Shown: positions 13,769 to 20,889, numbered from the stretch's first letter. The stretch: 20,889 bases of DNA from Actinomycetota bacterium (GCA_016649525.1 JAENXM010000006.1:1-20889), one strand, 5' to 3'. Notes: generated from the letters alone by a model not told the origin. Translations and numbers: made by a program.

Positions 13769-15289
13769 TCAATCAGGTGAAAGACCCAGTCTGCCGGGGT
13801 TCATGATATTGTTGGGGTCCAGCTCGCTCTTAAGCCCCTTAAGAAGCTCGTAGTAGGTGCCGAGCATCGGTGTCTGGACCCAGCCGAAGCCGGACCCCAC
13901 GCCTCCGTATGGGCGGTCGAAGAGCCCGCCGCTTTCGCAGATGTAGGGAACCGCGTCGCGCGCCATCGCGAGCCCTCGCTTCACGCCCTCCGGCTCTCCC
14001 TGGTTGGGGTAGGCGTCCATCTCCAGCATCGCGGTGCGCCCGAACTCTAGCGGCTGGAGATAAAAGGTCGTCTCCTCGAATGCGAAGGGCCTTTCGGCAG
14101 CCGGCCCCATGTCGGCGAAGTTCTTCCTGGCAAGCTTCATGAAAGCGCGAGCCATGTCCGGCGCCTGGTCCATCGCTATGTTGAACCAGAAAAGCTCGAA
14201 ACACCCGGTCATCCTCTCGACCCTCGGCGTGACCTGGATGATCTTGAAGACGCGCTGCCACGGGAGGAGGTCCTTGAAAAGCTCGATCATCCCCTCCGGG
14301 GAAAGCTCCGTCCCGGTACGCTCCAGGACCCCCTCGAGCTGCTCGCGCCTTATGGCCGACTCCTCCTCGGTCTCGCCGCCGTAGAACACTATGGCGTTCT
14401 GCCTGGGCATCTGGGCCCTCAGTATCTCGGCCCCATCCTGGTTCAGGGCGAGGCCCATCGATAGGTAGGCGTCCTGGAAGAGGATCGTCTCGAAGGAGCA
14501 GTCCTCCCGCGCCACCTGGCGCAGGAACTCGGTCACGCCCTCCAGGTCGTCCTCCTCGAACTGCGCCGGTATTATCTCCTCGAACTCCGGGAGCGGGTAG
14601 AGCTGGGCTACCATCTCAGTGCATATCCCGAATGTCCCCATCGAGCCCTGGAATATCCCGGTTATGTCCGGCCCCGGACCCTCTACGCATATGCTCCCGA
14701 AGTTATCCTGGAAGAGGCATCCGGTCCTAATGACCGTGCCGTCGGGCTGGACGATGACCATGCCGAGTATGGAGTCGGTACCGACACCGTACTTGTTCGA
14801 GACCTGGAACACGCCCTTGTCGAGGTAGTTCGCGAGCATCGAGACGGACGCGGGGGCGCTCGGGCATACGTTCCGCAGGCCGAGCTTCTCGGCCTCCACG
14901 TAGACCTTGCCGAAGGTCACCCCCGGCTGGATGCGAACGGACATATTCTCCTCGTCGAACTCCAGGATCCTGTCCATCCTCCTCATGTCGAGGACGATCC
15001 CCCCTCGCTGGGGTATGCACCCGCCGCCCGCATTGGCGCCCGTGGACCACGGCGTGACCGCTACGCCGTAGCGGTTCGCGAGCTTCAATATCCTGGACAC
15101 CTGCTCGGTGGACTCCGGGAGCACCACCAGGTTGGGGCTGTGCGCGGTCTCGAGGCTCTGGTCTCGCGAGTACCCGATTAGGATCACCGGGTCGTCGGAT
15201 ACCCACTCCTTACCCACTATCTTCTCGAGTTCATCCTTGACCCCCGCGTACAGATCATTCGCGGAAAGATCGACCTCTCGCTTTGCCAT
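13769..15289 (-). CDS. FAD-linked oxidase, GlcD/vanillyl-alcohol-oxidase-like
   Basis: A 506-residue flavoprotein of the PCMH/VAO superfamily. The FAD-binding half contains PNLVVLPESTEQVSRILKLA, then STGANAGGGCIPQRGGIVLDMRRMDRIL and VRIQPGVTFGKVY, with GSMGTFGICTEM later. The C-terminus ends in the family hallmark LDPNNIMNPGRLGL. Members oxidise 2-hydroxy acids (glycolate, D-lactate) or phenolic alcohols; substrate cannot be assigned. The Fe-S gene ends eight bases upstream of its ATG and a second FAD-oxidase gene precedes that, giving a GlcD-GlcF-GlcE-like trio. Electrons would pass from flavin to the CCG-domain Fe-S protein. Confidence 0.9.
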   Translation of the reverse strand: MAKREVDLSANDLYAGVKDELEKIVGKEWVSDDPVILIGYSRDQSLETAHSPNLVVLPESTEQVSRILKLANRYGVAVTPWSTGANAGGGCIPQRGGIVLDMRRMDRILEFDEENMSVRIQPGVTFGKVYVEAEKLGLRNVCPSAPASVSMLANYLDKGVFQVSNKYGVGTDSILGMVIVQPDGTVIRTGCLFQDNFGSICVEGPGPDITGIFQGSMGTFGICTEMVAQLYPLPEFEEIIPAQFEEDDLEGVTEFLRQVAREDCSFETILFQDAYLSMGLALNQDGAEILRAQMPRQNAIVFYGGETEEESAIRREQLEGVLERTGTELSPEGMIELFKDLLPWQRVFKIIQVTPRVERMTGCFELFWFNIAMDQAPDMARAFMKLARKNFADMGPAAERPFAFEETTFYLQPLEFGRTAMLEMDAYPNQGEPEGVKRGLAMARDAVPYICESGGLFDRPYGGVGSGFGWVQTPMLGTYYELLKGLKSELDPNNIMNPGRLGLSPD

Positions 15290-15297
15290 TCCTACAC

Positions 15298-16500
15298 CTA
15301 TCCCATCGACTGGCGGACCAGCTTCAGTATGTCGACGACCTCGACCTTCGGCTTCTTGATGCCCCCCAGGTTCTGCTCGCAGAACGGGCAGGCAGTCACG
15401 AGCATCGTCGAGCCCGTGCTCGCGGCTTCGCGCACCCTCTCGGCGGCGACCCAGTTCGAGAACTCCGGATACGCGGTCCGGACACCGCCTCCCGCCCCGC
15501 AGCAGAAGGCGTTCTGCCGGTTCCTGGGCATCTCGACGAACTCCAACCCGGGGATCGCCTCGAGGATCCTTCGCGGAGCGTCGTACACCCCGCTGTACCT
15601 GCCGAGGTGGCAGGGGTCGTGATAGGTCACTTCCTTCTTGACCTGCTTCTTGAGCTTTATCTTTCCGGCCTGTATGAGCTCATCCACTATCTCCAGGGAG
15701 TGCGCTACCTCTGCCGAAAGCCCGCCGATCTCGGGGTACTCCTCGCGCAGGACGGAGTTACAGCCGGAGCAGGACGTGATTATCCTCCCTACATCGAGGC
15801 TGTTCAGAAGCTCCCTGTTCCTCTGCGCCATTTCTTCATAAGTCTCCCAGTCGCCGATGCGAAGGAGCGTACTGCCGCAGCAGAGCTCGTCACGGCCCAG
15901 CACCCCGAAACTGACCCCGGCCCTCGTGAGTATCTCCGCGGTGATGCGGGCGACCTCCTGCAGCTTCGGGTCATAAGCCGCCGTGCACCCGACGAAATAC
16001 AGCGCCTCGACTTTTTCCCTTCTGGGGTCTGAAAGCCGCATCCTCCGCATCCATGCGTCGCGTCGCGACCGCGGCTGCTGCCAGGGGTTCTCATAGTTCT
16101 GCAGTGATTTCCTGAGCGTCTCGTACCCGGGCGGAGTGGCTATCATGTCACGGAAGGCGCGCTCCCTCAGCGCGACGATCGTCTTGAGCGGGTTCTTGTT
16201 GCCGGCATCCGCGCATACAGCCTGGCAGCCGCCGCACTCGGTACAGGTGAAAAGCACGTGCTGCAGGCCGTCGGTGTAGTCGAGAGTCCCCTCGAGGAGC
16301 CCCCGCGCTATCTCCTGCCTCCCCGAGGCGTAGTAAGCCTCGTAACGGAAACGGGCACCCGAGGGGCATATCGCCATGAACTCGCTGTCGGTCATCTCGT
16401 TGTGGTCGATCCACTTGCAGAGCATGCACTTGCCGCACCTGTAAGCGTCTTTCTGCACCTGCATGAGCGGGTCGAACGGGTTCCTGGTAAGTTCAGACAA
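15298..16500 (-). CDS. HdrD/GlcF-like Fe-S protein with two CCG domains
   Basis: A 400-residue electron-transfer subunit. The N-terminal ferredoxin is unusual: C22-x2-C25-x2-C28 is followed by the fourth Cys only at C45-P (16 residues instead of 3), then a second set C86, C89, C92, C96. The CCG domains are standard: C172, C207-C208, C244-x2-C247 and C297, C333-C334, C371-x2-C374. It is clearly paralogous to the 4762-5940 protein from GCTAAY onward (GRDELCCGST, TYHDPCHLGR, CCGAGGGVRT). The start is TTG 16500, with GGAGG six bases upstream. Located between two FAD-linked oxidases with gaps of 8 bases and 1 base, it most likely accepts their electrons. Confidence 0.9.
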   Translation of the reverse strand: MSELTRNPFDPLMQVQKDAYRCGKCMLCKWIDHNEMTDSEFMAICPSGARFRYEAYYASGRQEIARGLLEGTLDYTDGLQHVLFTCTECGGCQAVCADAGNKNPLKTIVALRERAFRDMIATPPGYETLRKSLQNYENPWQQPRSRRDAWMRRMRLSDPRREKVEALYFVGCTAAYDPKLQEVARITAEILTRAGVSFGVLGRDELCCGSTLLRIGDWETYEEMAQRNRELLNSLDVGRIITSCSGCNSVLREEYPEIGGLSAEVAHSLEIVDELIQAGKIKLKKQVKKEVTYHDPCHLGRYSGVYDAPRRILEAIPGLEFVEMPRNRQNAFCCGAGGGVRTAYPEFSNWVAAERVREAASTGSTMLVTACPFCEQNLGGIKKPKVEVVDILKLVRQSMG

Positions 16501-16501
16501 A

Positions 16502-17836
16502 CTAAACCTCCACTACCTGTCCGCTGTTCAGGATGTCATCGGGGTCGAAGAACTTCTTTATATCCTTCAGGAGCCTGAAGTACCCCGGTTGTTTTGCGAA
16601 TATGTGCGTCGCAAGCGCCCCGGTCGGGTTGGGGAAAAAAGCGCCCGCATCGGCAAGTCTGGGAAGCAACCTCGAGACGGCCGACCGCGCTCCCTTAACG
16701 CCGTCCTGCAGGTCGAACTGCACGTAGACTGACGCCCCCCTCTTGATGGGGATTATCATCTGTGCGAGCTTCCCCTTCTGCTTGAGCGCGCTCTCGACCA
16801 TCGTCGAGAGCTTCTCGACCTTGCCGAAGTTCGTGTAGAACCCCAGTGAGGTCTCAGGGGCATACCACGGCCTCGAGAGCGCGGAGGCCGCGGCCTTGTT
16901 CAACTTTGCGGTCCCCTTCTTCGGTTTCAGCTTGAGCTCTGCCGCGTAAACGTCGATCCGCTTCTCCTGATAAGAGACGAGCCTGGTGGACCCCTCTAGC
17001 CCGAAAACGGCGCTCCACGTCGGAAGGCCGGGGTCTCCACCGAAGACTTCCTTTGCTTTCAGCCTGTTCATGACCACTATCTCGGTACCAACCTCCGAGC
17101 GGGCGGCTCTGTCCGCGAGCAGGCAGGCCGACTTCCTGTTCGCGAGGCCCCTAGCAACGACCTTCCGCGCCTCGGGTTCGGGGTAGAGGAAGATAAAGCC
17201 CCCTGTTGGGACACCGAATGAGTTTCTGGAGCCGGTGAAGACCCTGCTTACGTTGGGGCCCCCGTCCTCCCGCCAGTGAGACCTCGCTTCGGGAAGGGCG
17301 TCGGAGCCGCTCCTGTATTCCCTTCCGTCCGCGAGCACCGCGTGGAAGGTCGAAAGCTGCTTGTTCGTAAACCGGCACGCGGGTATTACGACCTCGCGCT
17401 CGAGCGCGTTCTCGAGCACGTAGGGCGACTTGGCCGAAGCCGGCAGGGCGATCCTTACCCCCCGGGCTGAGAGCTCGGGAATCACCTGTTCCCAGGTGAC
17501 GCCGGGCTCGACCTCGAGGAACAGGTTTTTGGTGTCAATATCTTTGATGTCAGCCATATACTCGAAATCAACGACAATGCCCGGGCGAGGGGGGTTGAGC
17601 CCCCATGGCACCGGTGTATATACCGAGAGTTGATAGCCGCGGGCTACCTCCAGGACCTCACGGATGTCCTCAACGCCCCTCGGAAATGCGACCGCCAGCA
17701 GGTTCGTGGCACCCTCACCCGGTTCGAGGTATGCGGAAATCGCATCTTCGTCCGTGGAGAAGCGTGCCGGGTCCACCATTATTCCCCTTATTCGGGCCAG
17801 GGCAAGCTGCGGATCCTTGCCTTTTTTCTCCGTCAT
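16502..17836 (-). CDS. FAD-linked oxidase, divergent GlcE/GlcD-like
   Basis: A 444-residue protein with an N-terminal FAD-binding PCMH-like domain: LLAVAFPRGVEDIREVLEVA, then LSVYTPVPWG, GIVVDFEYM and LEVEPGVTWEQVIPEL. It ends FFDPDDILNSGQVVEV, the shortened form of the VAO-family tail. The glycine-rich FAD loop is less conserved than in the 13769-15289 paralogue (VPWGLNPPRPG where that one has STGANAGGG), so it may be a structural or second-flavin subunit like GlcE. ATG 17836 has GGAGG six bases upstream. The Fe-S gene starts one base after its stop. An 82-base gap separates it from meaB; no convincing promoter or terminator was seen there. Confidence 0.85.
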   Translation of the reverse strand: MTEKKGKDPQLALARIRGIMVDPARFSTDEDAISAYLEPGEGATNLLAVAFPRGVEDIREVLEVARGYQLSVYTPVPWGLNPPRPGIVVDFEYMADIKDIDTKNLFLEVEPGVTWEQVIPELSARGVRIALPASAKSPYVLENALEREVVIPACRFTNKQLSTFHAVLADGREYRSGSDALPEARSHWREDGGPNVSRVFTGSRNSFGVPTGGFIFLYPEPEARKVVARGLANRKSACLLADRAARSEVGTEIVVMNRLKAKEVFGGDPGLPTWSAVFGLEGSTRLVSYQEKRIDVYAAELKLKPKKGTAKLNKAAASALSRPWYAPETSLGFYTNFGKVEKLSTMVESALKQKGKLAQMIIPIKRGASVYVQFDLQDGVKGARSAVSRLLPRLADAGAFFPNPTGALATHIFAKQPGYFRLLKDIKKFFDPDDILNSGQVVEV

Positions 17837-17918
17837 AAACTACCTCCCGGAATGCCCGGTCAGAGGGGTTGCATAAGATAATATCCGATTGGACCGCCTG
17901 GCGCACGCTGCCTGCCGG

Positions 17919-18890
17919 TTAATCCCGGGTTCCCTTGAAAAGGTAACCGGCTATCTCGTCAGCCGCCGTATGGGGGTCTATCTCTCGTGCGGCCATCCGT
18001 CTGAGAAGCTCCTCGCCTGGGCCTTCGGAGGTCAGTGCTTCTTCAGCTGCGCGCCCGACTTTCTGACTCAGTATCTCCCGCACCTCGGCCTTCATCCGCT
18101 GAATCGTCTTCTCCTCGAGCTTCCCACTCTCTTCCAGGAACTGCCGGTGCGAGTTTATCGCGGCAGCAAGTTCCACGACCCCTTCTCCCTCAAGGGCCAC
18201 GGTCGAGATAATCGGGGGTTTCCATGCCGCCCCGTCGTATCCAGGCTTTGTCTCGAGCATCATCTCGAGGTCAGCGGCAGTGCGGGGCGCGCCTTCCCGG
18301 TCGGACTTGTTCACCACGAATATGTCGCCGATCTCGAGTATCCCGGCCTTTATAGCCTGTATCTCATCGCCGCCGCCCGGCATGGTGATGACCAGGCAGG
18401 TATGGGTGAACTTGACCACCTCTATCTCGACCTGGCCGGCACCTACAGTCTCCACCATGATCACGTCCTTGCCGAACGCGTCGAGGATGTTGATGACGCC
18501 GTTCGTGGCGACCGCCAGGCCTCCCAGCGCCCCACGGCTACCCATGCTCCTTATGAAGACCCCGGGATCGGCAGAGAGCTCCTGCATACGAATGCGGTCC
18601 CCGAGCAGCGCTCCCCCGGTGAAGGCGCTGGTCGGGTCAACTGCTATTATCCCGACTGATAGTCCCTCCTGGCGGTAGTGAGAAGCCAGCCCGCGGGCGA
18701 GGGTACTCTTCCCCGAGCCCGGCGAGCCGGTGAGGCCGATTATGTGTGCCTTCCCTGAGTAGCGGTGTAACTGGCGGAGGACCTCTCTGGATTCAGGATC
18801 GCCGTTCTCCACCATGGTGATAAGGCGCGCGGCCGCGCGCCGGTCACCCTCGAGAAGGCTTTTATACAGGTCGACAGCTGATTCCTTCAC
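17919..18890 (-). CDS. meaB: MeaB/ArgK-family GTPase, B12-mutase chaperone
   Basis: A G3E-type GTPase that gates adenosylcobalamin loading and protects methylmalonyl-CoA-type mutases. The 323 residues show Walker A GSPGSGKS (55-62), the IIAVDPTSAFTGGALLGDRIRM switch region (81-102), the ETVGAGQVE motif (147-155) and the G4 motif NKSD (194-197). The C-terminal helical dimerisation region ends at YLFKGTRD. The GTG start at 18890 overlaps the stop of the B12-domain gene (GTGA), so the mutase small subunit and its chaperone are coupled. The catalytic large subunit is not encoded in the window apart from the short fragment at 13367-13729. Confidence 0.95.
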   Translation of the reverse strand: MKESAVDLYKSLLEGDRRAAARLITMVENGDPESREVLRQLHRYSGKAHIIGLTGSPGSGKSTLARGLASHYRQEGLSVGIIAVDPTSAFTGGALLGDRIRMQELSADPGVFIRSMGSRGALGGLAVATNGVINILDAFGKDVIMVETVGAGQVEIEVVKFTHTCLVITMPGGGDEIQAIKAGILEIGDIFVVNKSDREGAPRTAADLEMMLETKPGYDGAAWKPPIISTVALEGEGVVELAAAINSHRQFLEESGKLEEKTIQRMKAEVREILSQKVGRAAEEALTSEGPGEELLRRMAAREIDPHTAADEIAGYLFKGTRD

Positions 18891-19288
18891 CGGCTCCCCT
18901 TCCGTTCACTGATATAGGCCACGATGTCCCGGGTGTCCGTCCCGGGGCCGAAGACTTTCGCTACACCGTGCTCACGCACCATCACCCCGGCATCATCCGG
19001 CGGTATCACCCCTCCCAGGAGAACGAGTATATCCGTGGCTTCACGCTCGCGAAGCAGTTCCATTACCCTGGGGATAAGGGCCAAGTGTGCGCCGGAGAGT
19101 ATGGAGAGGACTAACACATCGACGTCCTCCTGCAGCGCCGCCTCGACGAGGTCCTCTGGTGTCTGCTTCAGCCCCGAGTAGACCACCTCCATCCCGGCGT
19201 CCCTGAGAGCATGTCCGACTATGAGGATACCCCTGTCGTGCCCGTCCAGACCGGGCTTGCCGAGTAGGACCCTAATCTTTCGTTCCAT
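18887..19288 (-). CDS. Cobalamin-binding small subunit of acyl-CoA mutase
   Basis: A 133-residue stand-alone B12-binding domain. The base-off/His-on signature D15-x-H17-x2-G20 (GLDGHDRG) supplies the cobalt-ligating His17, followed by LSILSGAH and the LLGGVIPPDD loop that wrap the nucleotide tail. This matches small subunits of methylmalonyl-CoA, isobutyryl-CoA and 2-hydroxyisobutyryl-CoA mutases, which pair with a separate catalytic subunit of about 550 residues. The exact substrate cannot be told from this subunit. It is the first gene of the long minus-strand operon, and its stop overlaps the meaB start. A minus-strand TATAAT at 19336-19331 is the most likely promoter element. Confidence 0.92.
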   Translation of the reverse strand: MERKIRVLLGKPGLDGHDRGILIVGHALRDAGMEVVYSGLKQTPEDLVEAALQEDVDVLVLSILSGAHLALIPRVMELLREREATDILVLLGGVIPPDDAGVMVREHGVAKVFGPGTDTRDIVAYISERKGSR

Positions 19289-19330
19289 CTCAATTACCTA
19301 TTTTATCCCGGCAATCAATCCGACCACACG

Positions 19331-19336
19331 ATTATA
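19331..19336 (-). promoter_or_regulatory. Candidate -10 element for the long minus-strand operon
   Basis: A perfect TATAAT on the minus strand, predicting initiation near 19324 and a leader of about 36 nt. The -35 position (about 19359-19354) falls inside the palindrome at 19341-19363 and matches consensus poorly (TGGTGC), so activation or another sigma factor would be needed. A second, weaker -10 (TAAAAT, 19305-19300) lies nearer the gene. Confidence 0.4.
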
Positions 19337-19340
19337 TTCA

Positions 19341-19363
19341 ACAATGGTGCCTGGCACCATTGT
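19341..19363. repeat. Perfect GGTGCC-T-GGCACC palindrome
   Basis: Arms ACAATGGTGCC (19341-19351) and GGCACCATTGT (19353-19363) are perfectly complementary around one T. It lies in the divergent intergenic region between the long minus-strand operon and the 19424 gene. The core and spacing equal those of the element at 2514-2546. Its position argues against a simple terminator, since neither flanking gene is read into it. It may be a dispersed repeat or a regulator-binding site. Confidence 0.75.
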
Positions 19364-19389
19364 AGCGCCTCACCGCCTCGGGCGCGTTG

Positions 19390-19398
19390 TGCTAAAAT
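19390..19398 (+). promoter_or_regulatory. Extended -10 promoter for the LPEGTQ-repeat gene
   Basis: TGC directly before TAAAAT (19393-19398) forms an extended -10. The -35 region (about 19370-19375) is poor, which is usual for extended -10 promoters. Predicted initiation lies near 19405, about 20 bases before the ATG, leaving room for the GAGG Shine-Dalgarno. Confidence 0.45.
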
Positions 19399-19423
19399 AC
19401 GACAAAGTCATAGAGGTAAATAG

Positions 19424-20182
19424 ATGGCGAACAAACGGATAGAGCTGGAACAATACAAGTCCTACATGGACCTCATCGAGGAGGAGCCGACCCGTAAAAC
19501 GGTTCGAAAAGGCCTTACCATCGTATTCGTGACGGCGTCACTGCTCGTTGTCTTCCTGTTCGTCATGGGATATTTATCGAACGATCTCGCGAAGAACCCG
19601 CGGAACGTCCTCGAGAAACCGCCGGCGAAAGCGCCCTCGATACCGCAGCAAACGGGAGGTCAGCAGCTTCCAACGGGAACACAGTTTCCTGAAGGGACGC
19701 AATTACCTGAAGGGACGCAATTACCTGAAGGGACGCAATTACCTGAAGGGACGCAATTACCTGAAGGGACGCAGATCCCGGTTTCCCCCGGCCAGGGCGG
19801 GCTCCCGATGGCGCCCGACAAGGATAAGGGAGTAGGCGTATTGGATGCGGGCGGACCTTCAATCGCCCTCCAGGAAGGCGCCCTGTACGCCCTGCAGACC
19901 CAGCCCACCGGAGAGGAGTCTCCAACGGTGACGGTCCCACCGTCCGAAAGCAGCATTACCATTCCGGATCAGTCCGCGACCCAGAGTTCAGCCACCCAGG
20001 GTACAGAGAAAAAGAGCAATGGTCCCGGCGAGGAAACGAAGGGCATAGGCAATCTCGCCAAGCTTGCGAACGGGGTAAGTGGGCGCGGCTTCATCATCTT
20101 CGTACTGGTCCTGTCGATCGTCCTCGGCATCTTCATCTACATTGCCATGCGGCAGGCGCGCAAAGAGGGTATCGCCAGATGA
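19424..20182 (+). CDS. Two-TM protein with tandem LPEGTQ repeat loop
   Basis: A 252-residue protein not assignable to a family. A charged cytoplasmic N-terminus is followed by a transmembrane helix (about 31-51), a long Pro/Gln/Thr/Ser-rich loop (about 60-215) and a second helix (about 223-244) with a basic C-terminus (RQARKEGIAR). By the positive-inside rule both ends are cytoplasmic and the low-complexity loop is exposed outside. The loop holds six hexapeptides: LPTGTQ, FPEGTQ and four LPEGTQ. A GAGG Shine-Dalgarno precedes ATG 19424, and the stop overlaps the next ATG (ATGA), so it forms an operon with the following membrane protein. A wall-spanning spacer or stalk is possible but only inferred from composition. 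Confidence 0.8.
   Translation: MANKRIELEQYKSYMDLIEEEPTRKTVRKGLTIVFVTASLLVVFLFVMGYLSNDLAKNPRNVLEKPPAKAPSIPQQTGGQQLPTGTQFPEGTQLPEGTQLPEGTQLPEGTQLPEGTQIPVSPGQGGLPMAPDKDKGVGVLDAGGPSIALQEGALYALQTQPTGEESPTVTVPPSESSITIPDQSATQSSATQGTEKKSNGPGEETKGIGNLAKLANGVSGRGFIIFVLVLSIVLGIFIYIAMRQARKEGIAR
19685..19774 (+). repeat. Five tandem 18-bp units encoding (F/L)PEGTQ
   Basis: Units of TTACCTGAAGGGACGCAA repeat in frame. The first begins TTT (Phe), three are identical, and the last ends CAG. A sixth, diverged hexapeptide LPTGTQ at 19667-19684 uses different codons. Near-identity at the DNA level, including synonymous sites, indicates recent expansion by slippage or unequal recombination. Unit number is likely to vary between strains without frameshift. 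Confidence 0.95.
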
Positions 20183-20889
20183 AAGCGAACGTCATCGTCT
20201 TCGAGGCAGCCGTTTTCATCTTGTTCCTCGCCTTCTACTACGGGGCGCGCCGCTCCCTCGGCAAGAGGCGCAACTGGATGTTCCTGCTCGGCTCCGTGCT
20301 TTTCTCGCTGGCGATCGAGACCGTCGCGGTGCTCACCGGCGTCATGAACTTCTTCTGGTACGCGCAGAACGACTACTTCAAGCATTATCCGCTGGGCGGA
20401 CACATCATATGGCTGGGCCTAGTCCCGCTTGTCTCGCTCCTGCTCTTCTACATGGTGACCGCGACCTCATACCTCGCCGCGAACGCGCTGGTGAAGAAGC
20501 GCGGAGTATGGGTGAAGTCAGCAGTCACGGGAGGCATAGCGCTCGTTTTCTACCTCCTCATCGAGCCGATCGCCGTTACCAACCACTGGTGGACCTGGAA
20601 CCTGAAGAGCTTCTACCTGATAGACGTTCCAGTAATCGCGTGGCTCGGCACGTTCGTCGCGGTTTTTCTGTTCAGCGCTGCCTACCGCCTGACGATCACG
20701 GAGAAGGCCGACATAAAGCCCTTCGCCGCGATCGAGAACATGACCATAAAACGCTGGCCCATCAAGTCTAAAAAGCTCACGAAGAACCTTACCTGGGTTC
20801 AGCTCGAGGGAATCTTTCTATTCAGGCTCGCTGCCTGCTTCGTCGTTTTCTGCGCGGCTATGGCGCCGCTGGTCGCTGCGTTCTGGGCC
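20179..20889 (+). CDS. Multi-TM protein, carotenoid-biosynthesis (DUF422/CruF)-like, partial
   Basis: The gene opens at ATG 20179, overlapping the previous stop (ATGA), and is still open at the window end (237 codons seen, C-terminus missing). It has several hydrophobic helices (about 5-21, 35-54, 76-96, 113-130, 150-168, 212-236). The segment FYLLIEPIAVTNHWWTWN (124-141), with E-P-I-A followed by W-x-W, resembles the conserved core of the PF04240 carotenoid-biosynthesis group (CruF and bacterioruberin hydratases). By family it would hydrate or otherwise modify carotenoid ends in the membrane. The match is motif-level only, and no other carotenoid gene is visible in the window. Confidence 0.7.
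   Translation, partial: MKANVIVFEAAVFILFLAFYYGARRSLGKRRNWMFLLGSVLFSLAIETVAVLTGVMNFFWYAQNDYFKHYPLGGHIIWLGLVPLVSLLLFYMVTATSYLAANALVKKRGVWVKSAVTGGIALVFYLLIEPIAVTNHWWTWNLKSFYLIDVPVIAWLGTFVAVFLFSAAYRLTITEKADIKPFAAIENMTIKRWPIKSKKLTKNLTWVQLEGIFLFRLAACFVVFCAAMAPLVAAFWA

Noticed and set aside
17837..17918. Internal promoter in the 82-base gap between meaB and the FAD oxidase gene
   Set aside because: A TATTAT-like -10 is present on the minus strand, but no acceptable -35 exists at 16-18 bases; too weak to list.
19685..19774. LPEGTQ repeats as sortase (LPxTG) signals
   Set aside because: The order is L-P-E-G-T, not L-P-x-T-G, and the repeats are internal, far from the C-terminal helix.

Overview
The window is GC-rich bacterial DNA. 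Arg AGG, Ile ATA and TTG/GTG starts are common, and Shine-Dalgarno sequences are strong. Gene content points to a strict anaerobe living on organic acids: heterodisulfide-reductase-like (HdrA, HdrD) proteins, an aldehyde:ferredoxin oxidoreductase (AOR) relative, FAD-linked oxidases with Fe-S partners, an ADP-forming acyl-CoA synthetase subunit, and B12-dependent acyl-CoA mutase parts. A deep-branching anaerobic actinobacterium (OPB41/Geothermincolia-like) would fit, but Desulfobacterota or Firmicutes relatives cannot be excluded from this sequence alone.

Layout. (1) 1-1163: an uncharacterised Cys-containing protein (minus strand) and a divergent XRE-type repressor (plus strand). They share a short AT-rich intergenic region with a near-consensus promoter and two operator-like inverted repeats. 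(2) 1404/1419-2513: a membrane-anchored L,D-transpeptidase (plus strand). (3) 2544-19288: sixteen minus-strand genes, mostly overlapping or a few bases apart, probably one long operon read from 19288 down to 2544. In transcription order they are: B12-binding mutase small subunit, MeaB GTPase, FAD-linked oxidase, HdrD/GlcF-like Fe-S protein, second FAD-linked oxidase, a short mutase-large-subunit-like ORF, SDR reductase, ferredoxin, AOR-like protein, class I glutamine-amidotransferase-like protein, HdrA, QueG-like ferredoxin protein, orphan lipoprotein solute-binding protein, HdrC-HdrB fusion (HdrD-like), ADP-forming acyl-CoA synthetase alpha subunit, and a MtxX-like (methanogenesis marker 4) protein of the phosphotransacylase fold. 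(4) 19424-20889: a divergent plus-strand pair, a two-TM protein with a tandem LPEGTQ repeat and a multi-TM protein resembling the carotenoid-biosynthesis (DUF422/CruF) family, cut by the window end.

Working model (inference): acyl-CoA substrates are rearranged by a B12 mutase whose catalytic subunit lies elsewhere. Hydroxyacyl intermediates are oxidised by the SDR and a GlcDEF-like FAD/Fe-S complex. Electrons pass through ferredoxin and an HdrA/HdrD flavin hub that may bifurcate them. The acyl-CoA bond energy may be recovered by the synthetase subunit.

The operon is bracketed by two copies of a GGTGCC-T-GGCACC palindrome (2514-2546 and 19341-19363). Inside it, a larger inverted repeat at 13397-13489 has become the C-terminus of the short mutase-like ORF.
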